The position numbers and the translations under genes are program-made. Positions 1-7,272 of a DNA stretch of 58,808 nt are shown here, one piece after another. The DNA comes from Oscillospiraceae bacterium. Its GTDB lineage: Bacteria; Bacillota; Clostridia; Oscillospirales; Oscillospiraceae. The stretch lies in contig JAEDEN010000002.1 of assembly GCA_016293265.1 (NCBI GenBank), positions 1-58,808 of the forward strand, in the 5' to 3' direction. The notes under the pieces are model-generated. The model was not told where the DNA came from. It worked only from the letters and a program-made list of their open reading frames with translations, and did no database searches. Numbering within the stretch: position 1 is the first letter of the stretch; every line of letters starts with the position of its first letter.

Positions 1-365
1 CCGCCGACCAGTACGACCTGGTGTGCAACGGCGTGGAGCTCTCCTCCGGCGCCGTCCGTAACCACGATCCCGAGATCATGATTAAGGCCTTTGAGCTGGT
101 GCGCCTGGGCGAGGCGGACGTCAAGGCCAAGTTCCCCGCCATGTACAATGCTTTCACCTACGGCGCGCCCCCCCATGCCGGCATCGCCCCCGGCGTTGAC
201 CGCATGGTGATGCTTCTCGCCGGTGAGGATTCCATCCGTGAGATCATCCCCTTCCCCATGAACAAAAACGCCCAGGACGTGATGATGAGCGCCCCCAGTG
301 AAGTCACTCAGAAACAGTTGGATGAGCTTCATATCGCCCTGGTGAAGCCCGCGGAGAAGGAATAA
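1..365 (+). CDS. aspS: Aspartyl-tRNA synthetase, C-terminal part (partial)
   Basis: Class II aminoacyl-tRNA synthetase that charges tRNA-Asp in the cytosol (possibly also tRNA-Asn, if non-discriminating). Only about the last 120 codons are present; the gene enters from the left edge with codons in phase from base 3. Seen: a VCNGVELSSGAVRNHD segment and the GIAPGVDRMVMLLAG segment, the class II motif 3 region whose Arg contacts ATP, followed by the IREIIPFPMN strand typical of bacterial AspRS. The family is normally about 590 residues. The gene ends with TAA and is followed by a terminator at 484-520, so it ends its transcription unit. Confidence 0.96.
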   Translation, partial: ADQYDLVCNGVELSSGAVRNHDPEIMIKAFELVRLGEADVKAKFPAMYNAFTYGAPPHAGIAPGVDRMVMLLAGEDSIREIIPFPMNKNAQDVMMSAPSEVTQKQLDELHIALVKPAEKE

Positions 366-483
366 CACCTCTTGGGAAACACCCGGAAACCGTTGGATGA
401 ATTGCATACCACCCCGGCAAGCCTGTGGGATTACATTCTCCCCACCGGGGAGCGGTGCTGCATCCGGCGGCCCCTATCTGCAG

Positions 484-520
484 AAAAGCACCTGATTGAA
501 GAAATCAGGTGCTTTTTCTT
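484..520 (+). terminator. Rho-independent terminator after aspS
   Basis: A 10-bp perfect stem (487-496 with 504-513) with a 7-base loop is followed by a T-rich run. It separates aspS from the next promoter at 535. Confidence 0.85.
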
Positions 521-534
521 AGCTAAAATTTTCC

Positions 535-563
535 TTGACAACCTTCTTATGAGCGGTTATTCT
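535..563 (+). promoter_or_regulatory. Sigma-A-type promoter for the riboswitch-oadB-oadG unit
   Basis: TTGACA at 535-540, a 17-base spacer and TATTCT at 558-563. Transcription would begin near 570, exactly where the riboswitch P1 stem starts (571), which supports the call. Confidence 0.8.
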
Positions 564-570
564 ATATATT

Positions 571-665
571 CGTAAAAGGGAGTAGTCGGCGCCGGAAATT
601 GGCGCGGCATTGGGCGTCAGTACGGTTGAAAGCCCGCCTTTGCCTGAAATGACGAGACTTTTACG
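571..665 (+). ncRNA. yybP-ykoY (Mn2+-sensing) family riboswitch aptamer
   Basis: The conserved landmarks of the yybP-ykoY aptamer are present in order: an A-rich P1 strand running into GGGAGTAG (578-585), a P2 hairpin of GC-rich arms (587-607), the CGTCAGTACGG loop (615-625), a GCCTTTGCC segment (636-644), and the closing GACGAGACTTTT (651-662). P1 is a perfect 8-bp helix, CGTAAAAG (571-578) with CTTTTACG (658-665). Family knowledge: these RNAs bind Mn2+ and usually turn on manganese export genes. The 3' P1 strand is shared with the terminator at 654-694, so ligand-stabilised P1 would block termination (an ON switch). The gene controlled here is not a textbook Mn exporter; see findings. Confidence 0.88.
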
Positions 666-694
666 GCGTCTTTCGCCGTAAGGGTCTCTTTTTT
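654..694 (+). terminator. Riboswitch expression platform: intrinsic terminator overlapping P1
   Basis: A 15-bp stem (654-668 with 674-688, two U-G wobbles) with a 5-base loop, followed by six T. The 5' arm contains the 3' strand of riboswitch P1 (658-665), so the two structures are mutually exclusive. Confidence 0.9.
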
Positions 695-772
695 CATGCG
701 TCTCATCATAGATATAGATGTACCCTTACTTTTCCACCCGCTCCGGCGGAAATTTGAAAGGAGAACACGTTT

Positions 773-1879
773 ATGGAACTTTTCTACGACCTGTTCGGGA
801 ACGTCCTGAACTTCACCTGGCAGCAGCTTGTGATGCTGGCCATCGGCTGTGTGCTGATCTTCTGCGCCGTCAAAAAGGAGATGGAACCCTCTCTCCTGCT
901 CCCCATGGGCTTCGGCGCCATCCTGGTGAACCTGCCCTTCGTCAACACGGAAGCCATTGAGACCCTCTTCAACGCCGGTATCGCAAGCGAACTGTTCCCG
1001 CTGCTGCTGTTCATCGGCATTGGCGCCATGATCGACTTCGGCCCCCTGCTCAGCAACCCCAAAATGTTCCTCTTCGGTGCGGCGGCCCAGTTCGGCATCT
1101 TCTTCACCCTGGTGGTGGCCGTTGCCCTGGGCTTTGACCTGAAGGACGCCGCCTCCACCGCCATTATCGCCGCGGCGGACGGCCCCACCAGCATCTACGT
1201 GGCCAACTACTTCCAGAGCAAATACCAGGGGGCCATCATGGTGGCCGCCTACTCCTACATGGCCCTGGTGCCCATCATCCAGCCTCCCATTATCAAGGCC
1301 ATCACCACCCGGAAAGAGCGCATGATCCGCATGGAGTATGCCCCGGGCAAGGTCTCCAAGACCACCCGCATCCTTTTCCCCATCTTCGTCACCATCATCG
1401 CCGGCACCGTGGCCCCCAAGAGCGCGGAGCTCATCGGCTTCCTCATGTTCGGCAACCTCATCCGCGAGTGCGGGGTGCTGGACAGTCTCAGCCAAAGCGC
1501 CCAGCACGAGCTTGCAAACCTGATAACGCTGCTTCTGGGCATTTCCGTGGCCTTCCGCATGAAGGCGGAGCTCTTTGTCACCTGGGAGACCTTCCTCATC
1601 CTGGGACTGGGCCTGCTGGGTTTTGTCTTCGACACCGTGGGCGGCGTATTCTTCGCCAAGTTCCTCAACCTCTTCTCCAAAAAGAAGGTTAACCCTATGA
1701 TCGGCGCGGCGGGCATCTCCGCCTTCCCCATGGCCTCCCGCATGGTGCATAAGATGGGCCGGGACGAGGACCCCTACAACTTCCTGCTGATGCACGCCGC
1801 CGGCGCCAACGTCAGCGGGCAGATCGCCTCCGTCATCGCCGGCGGTCTGATCATCACCCTGGTGGAAAATCTGCTGTAA
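773..1879 (+). CDS. Na+-translocating decarboxylase beta subunit homologue (OadB/GcdB/MmdB family)
   Basis: A 368-residue polytopic membrane protein of the OadB family, which in biotin-dependent decarboxylase pumps couples carboxybiotin decarboxylation to Na+ export. The functional residues known from Klebsiella OadB line up: Asp136 in the ADGPT motif, and Asn307, Gly311, Ser316 and Arg323 in the NPMIG...S...R segment; the FLLMHAAGANVSGQI C-terminal signature is present. Start chosen at ATG 773 with AAAGGAG at 757-763. It is preceded by a Mn2+-type riboswitch and followed 12 bases later by an OadG-like small protein. No alpha (carboxyltransferase) or biotin-carrier gene is adjacent in the window, which is odd. 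It may work with an alpha subunit encoded elsewhere, or transport ions by itself; the riboswitch hints at a link to manganese (inference). Confidence 0.9.
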   Translation: MELFYDLFGNVLNFTWQQLVMLAIGCVLIFCAVKKEMEPSLLLPMGFGAILVNLPFVNTEAIETLFNAGIASELFPLLLFIGIGAMIDFGPLLSNPKMFLFGAAAQFGIFFTLVVAVALGFDLKDAASTAIIAAADGPTSIYVANYFQSKYQGAIMVAAYSYMALVPIIQPPIIKAITTRKERMIRMEYAPGKVSKTTRILFPIFVTIIAGTVAPKSAELIGFLMFGNLIRECGVLDSLSQSAQHELANLITLLLGISVAFRMKAELFVTWETFLILGLGLLGFVFDTVGGVFFAKFLNLFSKKKVNPMIGAAGISAFPMASRMVHKMGRDEDPYNFLLMHAAGANVSGQIASVIAGGLIITLVENLL

Positions 1880-1891
1880 GGAGGGCATTCT

Positions 1892-2020
1892 ATGAATACT
1901 GCACTGATTATGGCCTGCCTTGGCATCATGCTCAAGGGTATGGTTGGTATCTTCGCGGTCATCATCGCCATTTGGGGCCTGGTGGCCCTTCTGAACAAAA
2001 TGACAGGCGAGAAAAAATGA
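1892..2020 (+). CDS. OadG-like small membrane subunit (42 aa)
   Basis: A 42-codon gene below usual ORF length cut-offs. It starts at ATG 1892 with TAAGGAGG just upstream (overlapping the stop region of the oadB homologue) and ends TGA at 2020. The peptide is one membrane helix (residues about 4-34, rich in Ile/Leu/Val/Gly) with a short basic tail NKMTGEKK. Position right after an OadB homologue and the single-helix layout match the gamma subunit (OadG) of Na+-pumping decarboxylases, which assembles the complex, but it is much shorter than classical OadG (about 80 residues) and lacks a Zn-binding tail. Function is inferred from context. A terminator follows directly at 2028-2055. Confidence 0.75.
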   Translation: MNTALIMACLGIMLKGMVGIFAVIIAIWGLVALLNKMTGEKK

Positions 2021-2027
2021 TCCACAA

Positions 2028-2055
2028 GACGGACGCCTCCGGCGTCCGTCTTTTC
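2028..2055 (+). terminator. Terminator after the oadB-oadG pair
   Basis: A 10-bp perfect stem (2028-2037 with 2041-2050), 3-base loop, then TTTTC TTTT. It closes the riboswitch-controlled unit. Confidence 0.9.
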
Positions 2056-2171
2056 TTTTCCCCCGTTTTATGATACAATGGCGGCAAACCAGCCAAAGGG
2101 CGGCCGTCATCACCGCCGCCGGACAGGCCGGCCATCACGCCCCGACCCCATTTCAAGGAAAGGAGCTTCCC

Positions 2172-3365
2172 ATGAAACGCCTTTGTTCCGCCGCTTTGGC
2201 GGTGACGCTGCTCATTTGCCTCTCCGGATGCGGCAAAAAAGAACCTCCCTCCTCCCAGCCCCCGGCGGTCTCCCCGCCTGCTGTCTCTTCCGCACCCGCC
2301 GCCTCCGCAGAAAATCCTCCGGCGGAGCTCATTGAGCCTGAGATCGACCCCATCACGTTGATGATGGAGAACATGACCCCCGGGGAAAAGGTGGGACAGC
2401 TCTTTTTCGTCCGCTGTCCCGCTGAAAGCGCCGTGGAGGACGTTGCGGCCTACCACCTGGGAGGCTACATTCTCTTTGGCCGGGACACCAAGGACAAGAC
2501 TGCAAACGACCTCATTCAGACCATCCAAAGCTATCAGGACGCCGCCATGGCAGACACCGGTATCCCCCTGCTGGTGGGGGTGGATGAGGAGGGCGGCACG
2601 GTGGTGCGGGTCAGCTCCAACCCCCATCTGCGTCAAAATAAGTTTTCCTCTCCCCAGCAGCTCTATGCCAAAGGCGGCATGGAAGCCATCTCTGCCGACG
2701 CCCACGAAAAGGACCTTCTGCTCCAGGCCCTGGGCTTCAACGTGAATCTGGCTCCCGTGGCGGACCTCTCCACCAACCCCAACGATTTCATCTATGGCCG
2801 CTCCTTTGGTAAAAGCGCCGGGGAAACGGCAGCTTACGTCTCCCTTGTCACCGCCCGGATGGCCCAGGACGGCATGGGCAGCGTTTTGAAGCACTTCCCC
2901 GGCTACGGAAACAATGTGGATACCCACACCGGCATCGCCGTGGACACCCGGCCCATGGAGACCTTTACCGGCAGCGACTTCCTGCCCTTTACAGCGGGTA
3001 TGGAGGGAGGCGGCGAGACCTCCGCCGTGCTGGTTTCCCACAACATCGTGGAATGTATGGACTCCCAGCTCCCCGCCTCCCTCTCCCCCTCCGTCCATGC
3101 GCTGCTGCGCACGGAGCTGGGCTTTGAGGGCGTTGTGATGACCGATGACCTTGCCATGGAGGCCGTGGCCGCCTACGCAGGGGACGGGAGCGTTGCCGTC
3201 ATGGCCATCGAAGCGGGAAATGACCTGATCATCACCACCGATTACCGCACCCAGATCCCGAAGGTCATAGAGGCCCTGGATTCCGGTGCATTGTCCCAGG
3301 AGACGGTGGATACCGCCTGCCGCCGGGTTCTGGCATGGAAAATGGCTTTGGGGCTTGTCAAGTAG
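2172..3365 (+). CDS. Lipoprotein glycoside hydrolase family 3 (NagZ-like beta-N-acetylhexosaminidase)
   Basis: A 397-residue exported lipoprotein: basic N-terminus, hydrophobic stretch and LSGC lipobox (Cys about residue 19), then a Pro/Ser/Ala-rich tether to about residue 55. The remainder is one GH3 N-terminal TIM-barrel domain without the GH3 C-terminal domain, as in NagZ. Visible motifs: KHFPGYG (Lys240-His241), Asp250-Thr-His252 matching the catalytic Asp/His loop, and the nucleophile region VVMTDDLAM (Asp325/Asp326). NagZ-type enzymes remove N-acetylglucosamine from peptidoglycan fragments; an outside-facing lipoprotein form would act in wall turnover in a Gram-positive. Start ATG 2172 is preceded by AAAGGAG. 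A weak extended -10 (TGATACAAT, 2071-2079) may be its promoter. Confidence 0.88.
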   Translation: MKRLCSAALAVTLLICLSGCGKKEPPSSQPPAVSPPAVSSAPAASAENPPAELIEPEIDPITLMMENMTPGEKVGQLFFVRCPAESAVEDVAAYHLGGYILFGRDTKDKTANDLIQTIQSYQDAAMADTGIPLLVGVDEEGGTVVRVSSNPHLRQNKFSSPQQLYAKGGMEAISADAHEKDLLLQALGFNVNLAPVADLSTNPNDFIYGRSFGKSAGETAAYVSLVTARMAQDGMGSVLKHFPGYGNNVDTHTGIAVDTRPMETFTGSDFLPFTAGMEGGGETSAVLVSHNIVECMDSQLPASLSPSVHALLRTELGFEGVVMTDDLAMEAVAAYAGDGSVAVMAIEAGNDLIITTDYRTQIPKVIEALDSGALSQETVDTACRRVLAWKMALGLVK

Positions 3366-3462
3366 CGAAACCTTTTTCCAATACGTTCGTCCTGTTTGGT
3401 AGGACCGCCTGCATCCCATTCCAACGGGCCATTCACCGGCCCCCCTGAAAGGAGCCCTACCT

Positions 3463-4359
3463 ATGAAACGCATCCGCTTTTTTGCTTTGCTGCTGCCCGT
3501 CCTGACGGTTCTGACCGTCTCCGCCCTGGCGGATTTTGGCCCGAAGCCCCAGTTGGTGGTCCGGGTGGAAAACGCCCCAGCGGAGCCCTACTACCTGGAT
3601 ATCCTGGATGAGGGGGCATATACGGACGACGCCGCCAACTTCAACGACCTGGAGTGGAGCTATTCGGAAGAGAAAGCCGCCGCCCTGGACGGCGGGCTGC
3701 TGGCACTTCTCCTCGAAAATGTGCCGGAGGGCTGGCACGCCTGCACTGCCCAGGGCAGCACCCGCGCTCCCATGTGGGGCGACCTGTATCCGGAAAGCGA
3801 TGTTAACGGCGTTCCCCTCCATATCTTTGGCTACCACGGCGTCCCCGCAAAATACCGCATCCTGATGGTTACCAAAAGCGGCCAGGTCTTTCTCTCCGGT
3901 CCCCTGGAGCGTGCTTCCCTTCAGTGCTCCGCCACCGTGGATTGGGCGGCGCGGACCGCCGGAACCCCCACCCCCTGGCTGGGCCGCACGCTGCAATTTC
4001 TCTCCACCCTTCTTCCCACCCTCCTGTTGGAAGGCGCGGTACTGTTTCTCTTCGGTCTCTGGCGCTCCAGGCGCAACCGGCTTATATTCCTGGCGGTGAA
4101 CCTGGTGACCCAGGGCATCCTGGCAGCCCTTCTCTCCATGACCGCCCTGAAGGAGGGCGTCAGCATCTCCTATTTCGCCCTGTTTTTCCCCGGTGAGATT
4201 GCCGTTTTGCTGGCGGAATCCCTCTTCTACAGGAAGACGCTGGATTCCCCCTCCCCGAACCGGGCCTTTGCCTACGGCGCCACCGCCAACCTCATCTCTG
4301 CCGCCGCAGGCTATTTCACCGCCGAAACGGTCTGGCGCTGGGTGGTATCCATCTCCTGA
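3463..4359 (+). CDS. Unknown exported membrane protein with extracytoplasmic domain
   Basis: A 298-residue protein not recognised as a named family. Seen: a signal peptide or first membrane segment (residues about 4-23), an extracytoplasmic domain of about 150 residues rich in acidic and aromatic residues, then about four hydrophobic segments in the C-terminal third (about 180-200, 208-228, 235-255 and 270-292), separated by a basic RSRRNR loop. Start ATG 3463 has AAAGGAG at 3448-3454. It lies 97 bases after the GH3 gene and 28 bases before alaX on the same strand, so all three may be co-transcribed. No catalytic motif is visible. Confidence 0.75.
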   Translation: MKRIRFFALLLPVLTVLTVSALADFGPKPQLVVRVENAPAEPYYLDILDEGAYTDDAANFNDLEWSYSEEKAAALDGGLLALLLENVPEGWHACTAQGSTRAPMWGDLYPESDVNGVPLHIFGYHGVPAKYRILMVTKSGQVFLSGPLERASLQCSATVDWAARTAGTPTPWLGRTLQFLSTLLPTLLLEGAVLFLFGLWRSRRNRLIFLAVNLVTQGILAALLSMTALKEGVSISYFALFFPGEIAVLLAESLFYRKTLDSPSPNRAFAYGATANLISAAAGYFTAETVWRWVVSIS

Positions 4360-4387
4360 TTCAATCATTTGAAAGGAAGTTTTCCAC

Positions 4388-5551
4388 ATGGAAACGGAAA
4401 AGCTCTATTACCAGGACCCCTTCCTGGCCTCCTTTACCGCAACCGTTCTAAGCTGCGAAGCCGCCCAAAAGGGCTTTCTTGTCACTCTTGACCGCACCGC
4501 CTTCTATCCCGAGGGGGGCGGCCAGCCCGCCGACCATGGGCACCTTGGCCCCCTCCGCGTCAGCGATGTTCATGAAAAAGAGGGTGTGGTTTTCCACACT
4601 GTGGACGCCCCTGTTGAAATTGGGCAAAGGGTGGAGGGCCGCATTGACTGGGCCCGGCGCTTCGACCATATGCAGCAGCACTCCGGCGAGCACATTCTCT
4701 CCGGCATCCTCTGCGCGGACTATGCCTGCGACAACGTGGGCTTCCACATGGGGGCGGACACCGTCACCATCGACTACAATACAGACATCACCTGGGAGCA
4801 GGCCCTTTGCGCCGAGGCCAAGGCCAACGCGGTCATCGCCGCCGACGCACCGGTGGAGATCACCTTTCCCTCTCCAGGGGAGCTTGCCGCTTTGGACTAC
4901 CGCAGCAAAAAGGCCCTCACCGGAGCGGTGCGCATCGTGCGCTTCCCGGAGGCGGACTGCTGCGCCTGCTGCGGCACCCACGTCCTCCGGGCAGGGCAGG
5001 TGGGCTTGGTGAAGGTTCTCTCCTGCCAGAAATTCCGCCAGGGTGTGCGGATGGAGATCCTCTGCGGCCAGCGGGCCTTCCGCTACCTCTCCGCCGCCTA
5101 TGACCAGACCAGGGCCATTGGGCAGAAGCTATCCGTCAAACCCCTGGAGACCCTGAAGGCAGTGGAACGGCTGGAGCATGAGCTATCCGCTGCAAAATTC
5201 CGCGTGGCGGAGTTGGAATCCATGGCCTGGGGTGCCATCGCCAAAGCCCACGCCGGAGAGGAAAACGTCCTCCTGGTGGAAGGCCCCATGGCCGGCGACA
5301 GCGTCCGGCGTCTGGCCGATGCCGTGGCCCATCAGACCGGGGGACTCACCGCAGTGTTTGCCGGGGAAGAAGGGCGCTACGCCTATGCCCTTCTCCGCCT
5401 CGATGGCGGGGATCTCTCAGCCTTTGTCAAAGCGCTGAACAGCGCCCTCCACGGCCGGGGCGGCGGCCGGGGCGGATTTGCCCAGGGCAGCGCGGAGACC
5501 ACAAGGGCCGAGATCGAAGCCTTTTTCGCCAAAGCCAAATCCGGGAAGTGA
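4388..5551 (+). CDS. Alanyl-tRNA editing protein, AlaX-L type
   Basis: A stand-alone trans-editing enzyme (387 residues) that hydrolyses Ser- or Gly-tRNA-Ala in the cytosol. It resembles the editing half of alanyl-tRNA synthetase plus the C-terminal DHHA1 region. Seen: the Zn-binding HxxxH in QQHSGEH (about residue 97) and CxxxH in CCGTH (about residue 196), an N-terminal FYPEGGGQPADHG beta-barrel signature as in AlaRS, a short coiled-coil region (about 250-285), and the DHHA1 loop GRGGGRGGFAQGS near the C-terminus. RBS AAAGGAAG sits 5' of ATG 4388. A terminator follows at once. Confidence 0.92.
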   Translation: METEKLYYQDPFLASFTATVLSCEAAQKGFLVTLDRTAFYPEGGGQPADHGHLGPLRVSDVHEKEGVVFHTVDAPVEIGQRVEGRIDWARRFDHMQQHSGEHILSGILCADYACDNVGFHMGADTVTIDYNTDITWEQALCAEAKANAVIAADAPVEITFPSPGELAALDYRSKKALTGAVRIVRFPEADCCACCGTHVLRAGQVGLVKVLSCQKFRQGVRMEILCGQRAFRYLSAAYDQTRAIGQKLSVKPLETLKAVERLEHELSAAKFRVAELESMAWGAIAKAHAGEENVLLVEGPMAGDSVRRLADAVAHQTGGLTAVFAGEEGRYAYALLRLDGGDLSAFVKALNSALHGRGGGRGGFAQGSAETTRAEIEAFFAKAKSGK

Positions 5552-5552
5552 T

Positions 5553-5590
5553 AAAAAATCCCCTGCGGCAGCAGCCGCAGGGGATTTTTT
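5553..5590. terminator. Bidirectional terminator between alaX and the NCS2 permease
   Basis: A perfect 17-bp inverted repeat (5553-5569 with 5574-5590), 4-base loop, with A6 on one side and T6 on the other, so it can end transcription from both convergent genes. Confidence 0.93.
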
Positions 5591-5626
5591 ATATGGGATT
5601 GCCGGATGTTCCATCCTGTGCGGAGA

Positions 5627-7048
5627 TCAGACCGCCAGGAAGAACTTCACCAGGAACAGCACGGAGATTACATAGGTCAGCGCGCTGACGTCCTTCGCCT
5701 TACCGGAGAAGATCTTGATGATGGTGTAAGAGATCAGGCCCAGGCCGATGGCGTGGCCGATGGAGCCGGAAATGGGCATTCCGATGAGCATGATGGCAAC
5801 AGGCACCATCTGGTCCATATCCTCAAAGTCCACGTTCTTGAGGCCCATCAGCATCAAAACGCCCACATAGATCAGTGCGGAGGAGGTGGCGGCGGCGGGA
5901 ATGATGGCCGCCACGGGAGCGATGAACATACAGGCCAGGAAGAGGACGCCGGTGGTGAGGGCGGTGAGGCCGGTACGGCCGCCGGCCTCCACGCCGGAGG
6001 CGGACTCCACGAAGGTGGTAACGGTGGAGGTACCGGTGCAGGCGCCGGCCACAGTGCCGATGGCGTCGGAGAGCAGGGCTTCCTTCATGTTGGGCATATT
6101 GCCTTCCTTATCCACCATACCGGCCCGGGAGGCGGTGCCCACCAAGGTGCCGATGGTATCAAACATATCAATGATACAGAAGGTGATGACCAGGGTGATG
6201 GCAGTGAACCAGCCAATCTCCAGGAAGCCGGAGAAATTGAACTTGAAGAAGGTGGTCTCCATCATGTCGGCAACGGGAGGCACGAAGGAGGCGGCGGAAA
6301 GGGAGGCGAAGGGATTGGTACCAAGGAACAGCGCCTGCCCCGCCCAATAAACCACAGAGGCCACCAGCATACCAATGAGCACGGCGGCGCGGATGCCCTT
6401 CTTGGCAAGGGCGATGATAACGAAGAGGCCCAGGAACATGGTCACCACGGTAAGGATCATCTGGGTGTAGCCGCTGCCCATGGAGGTCTGCGCCACGCTG
6501 GGGGTGAGGGCGCCGAAGAAATCACGCATCACATAGAAGGGGCCGCCGTTTTCGGAGTAGATGCCGGCATTGGAGCCAAGGCCGATATTCATGAGCATCA
6601 GGCCAATGGCGGGGGAGATGCCCATGCGGACGCCCAGGGGAATGGACTCCACGATCTTCTCACGGATGTTCAAAACAGACAGGGCGATGAAGATAATGCC
6701 CTCCACCAAAATGATGACCAGGGCGGACTGGAAGCTTTCCACATAGCTCATGCCGGTAAGGGCGGCCACATTTGCCACCACCACGGCAAAAAAGCTGTTC
6801 AGGCCCATACCGGGTGCCAGGGCAAAGGGCTTGTTTGCCAGGAAGGCCATGCAGAACATACCAATGGCGGAAGCAATGCAGGTGGCCATGAAGACGCCGT
6901 TCCAAAGAGCGGAGCCCACATCAAAGCCAGTCAGGAGATTCGGGTTCAACGCGATGATATAGGCCATGGTCATAAAGGTAGTCAGGCCTGCCAGAATCTC
7001 AGTGCGGACAGTAGTGCCGTTTTCTTTCAAGCGGAATATCTTCTCCAT
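5627..7048 (-). CDS. NCS2-family purine permease (AzgA/PbuG-like)
   Basis: A 473-residue proton-coupled importer for purine bases (adenine, guanine or hypoxanthine) of the AzgA branch of NCS2. Seen: N-terminal RTEILAGLTTFMTMAYII, the NPF-like ALAPGMGLNSFFA motif in the third helix region, many hydrophobic segments, the FDTIGTLVG motif and the TSTVTTFVESASGVEAGGRTGL motif, both diagnostic of AzgA/PbuG/PbuO. Start is ATG 7048 with GGGAGGAAATTTT just upstream. No purine riboswitch is seen in the 200 bases upstream. A TATAAT-like -10 lies at 7099-7104 on the minus strand without a good -35. Confidence 0.93.
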   Translation of the reverse strand: MEKIFRLKENGTTVRTEILAGLTTFMTMAYIIALNPNLLTGFDVGSALWNGVFMATCIASAIGMFCMAFLANKPFALAPGMGLNSFFAVVVANVAALTGMSYVESFQSALVIILVEGIIFIALSVLNIREKIVESIPLGVRMGISPAIGLMLMNIGLGSNAGIYSENGGPFYVMRDFFGALTPSVAQTSMGSGYTQMILTVVTMFLGLFVIIALAKKGIRAAVLIGMLVASVVYWAGQALFLGTNPFASLSAASFVPPVADMMETTFFKFNFSGFLEIGWFTAITLVITFCIIDMFDTIGTLVGTASRAGMVDKEGNMPNMKEALLSDAIGTVAGACTGTSTVTTFVESASGVEAGGRTGLTALTTGVLFLACMFIAPVAAIIPAAATSSALIYVGVLMLMGLKNVDFEDMDQMVPVAIMLIGMPISGSIGHAIGLGLISYTIIKIFSGKAKDVSALTYVISVLFLVKFFLAV

Positions 7049-7218
7049 AAAATTTCCTCCCTTTTTTCGACTTCGGTATTACCACTCCTGATATCCTAAT
7101 TATATCATACAAAAATACACCGGAAATTACAATCAGAAGTGCTCCGCAATTTTAACAAGAATTGAACTCCCTTTTTTGCATAATCACAGTGTGCGGCGCC
7201 TCCACGCCGCGATTTTAC

Positions 7219-7245
7219 AAAAAGCCCCCAGGTCTCCCCGGGGGC
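7219..7245 (-). terminator. Terminator of the LTA-synthase-like gene
   Basis: Read leftward: a GCCCCC/GGGGGC stem (7240-7245 with 7224-7229) followed by TTTTTG. It lies 28 bases past the stop codon at 7273. Confidence 0.75.
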
Positions 7246-7272
7246 CGGCAGCCCTCCCATGAAATGGCTGTC

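Noticed and set aside
372..575. 67-codon open frame after aspS
   Set aside because: It has no ribosome site and runs through the aspS terminator and the next promoter.
617..2113. Long minus-strand open frame opposite the oadB homologue
   Set aside because: An antisense shadow caused by high GC; His/Gly/Glu/Asp-rich nonsense composition, while the opposite strand encodes a clear membrane protein with conserved residues.
7049..7260. Purine riboswitch before the NCS2 permease
   Set aside because: The conserved junction sequences of purine riboswitches are missing in this stretch.
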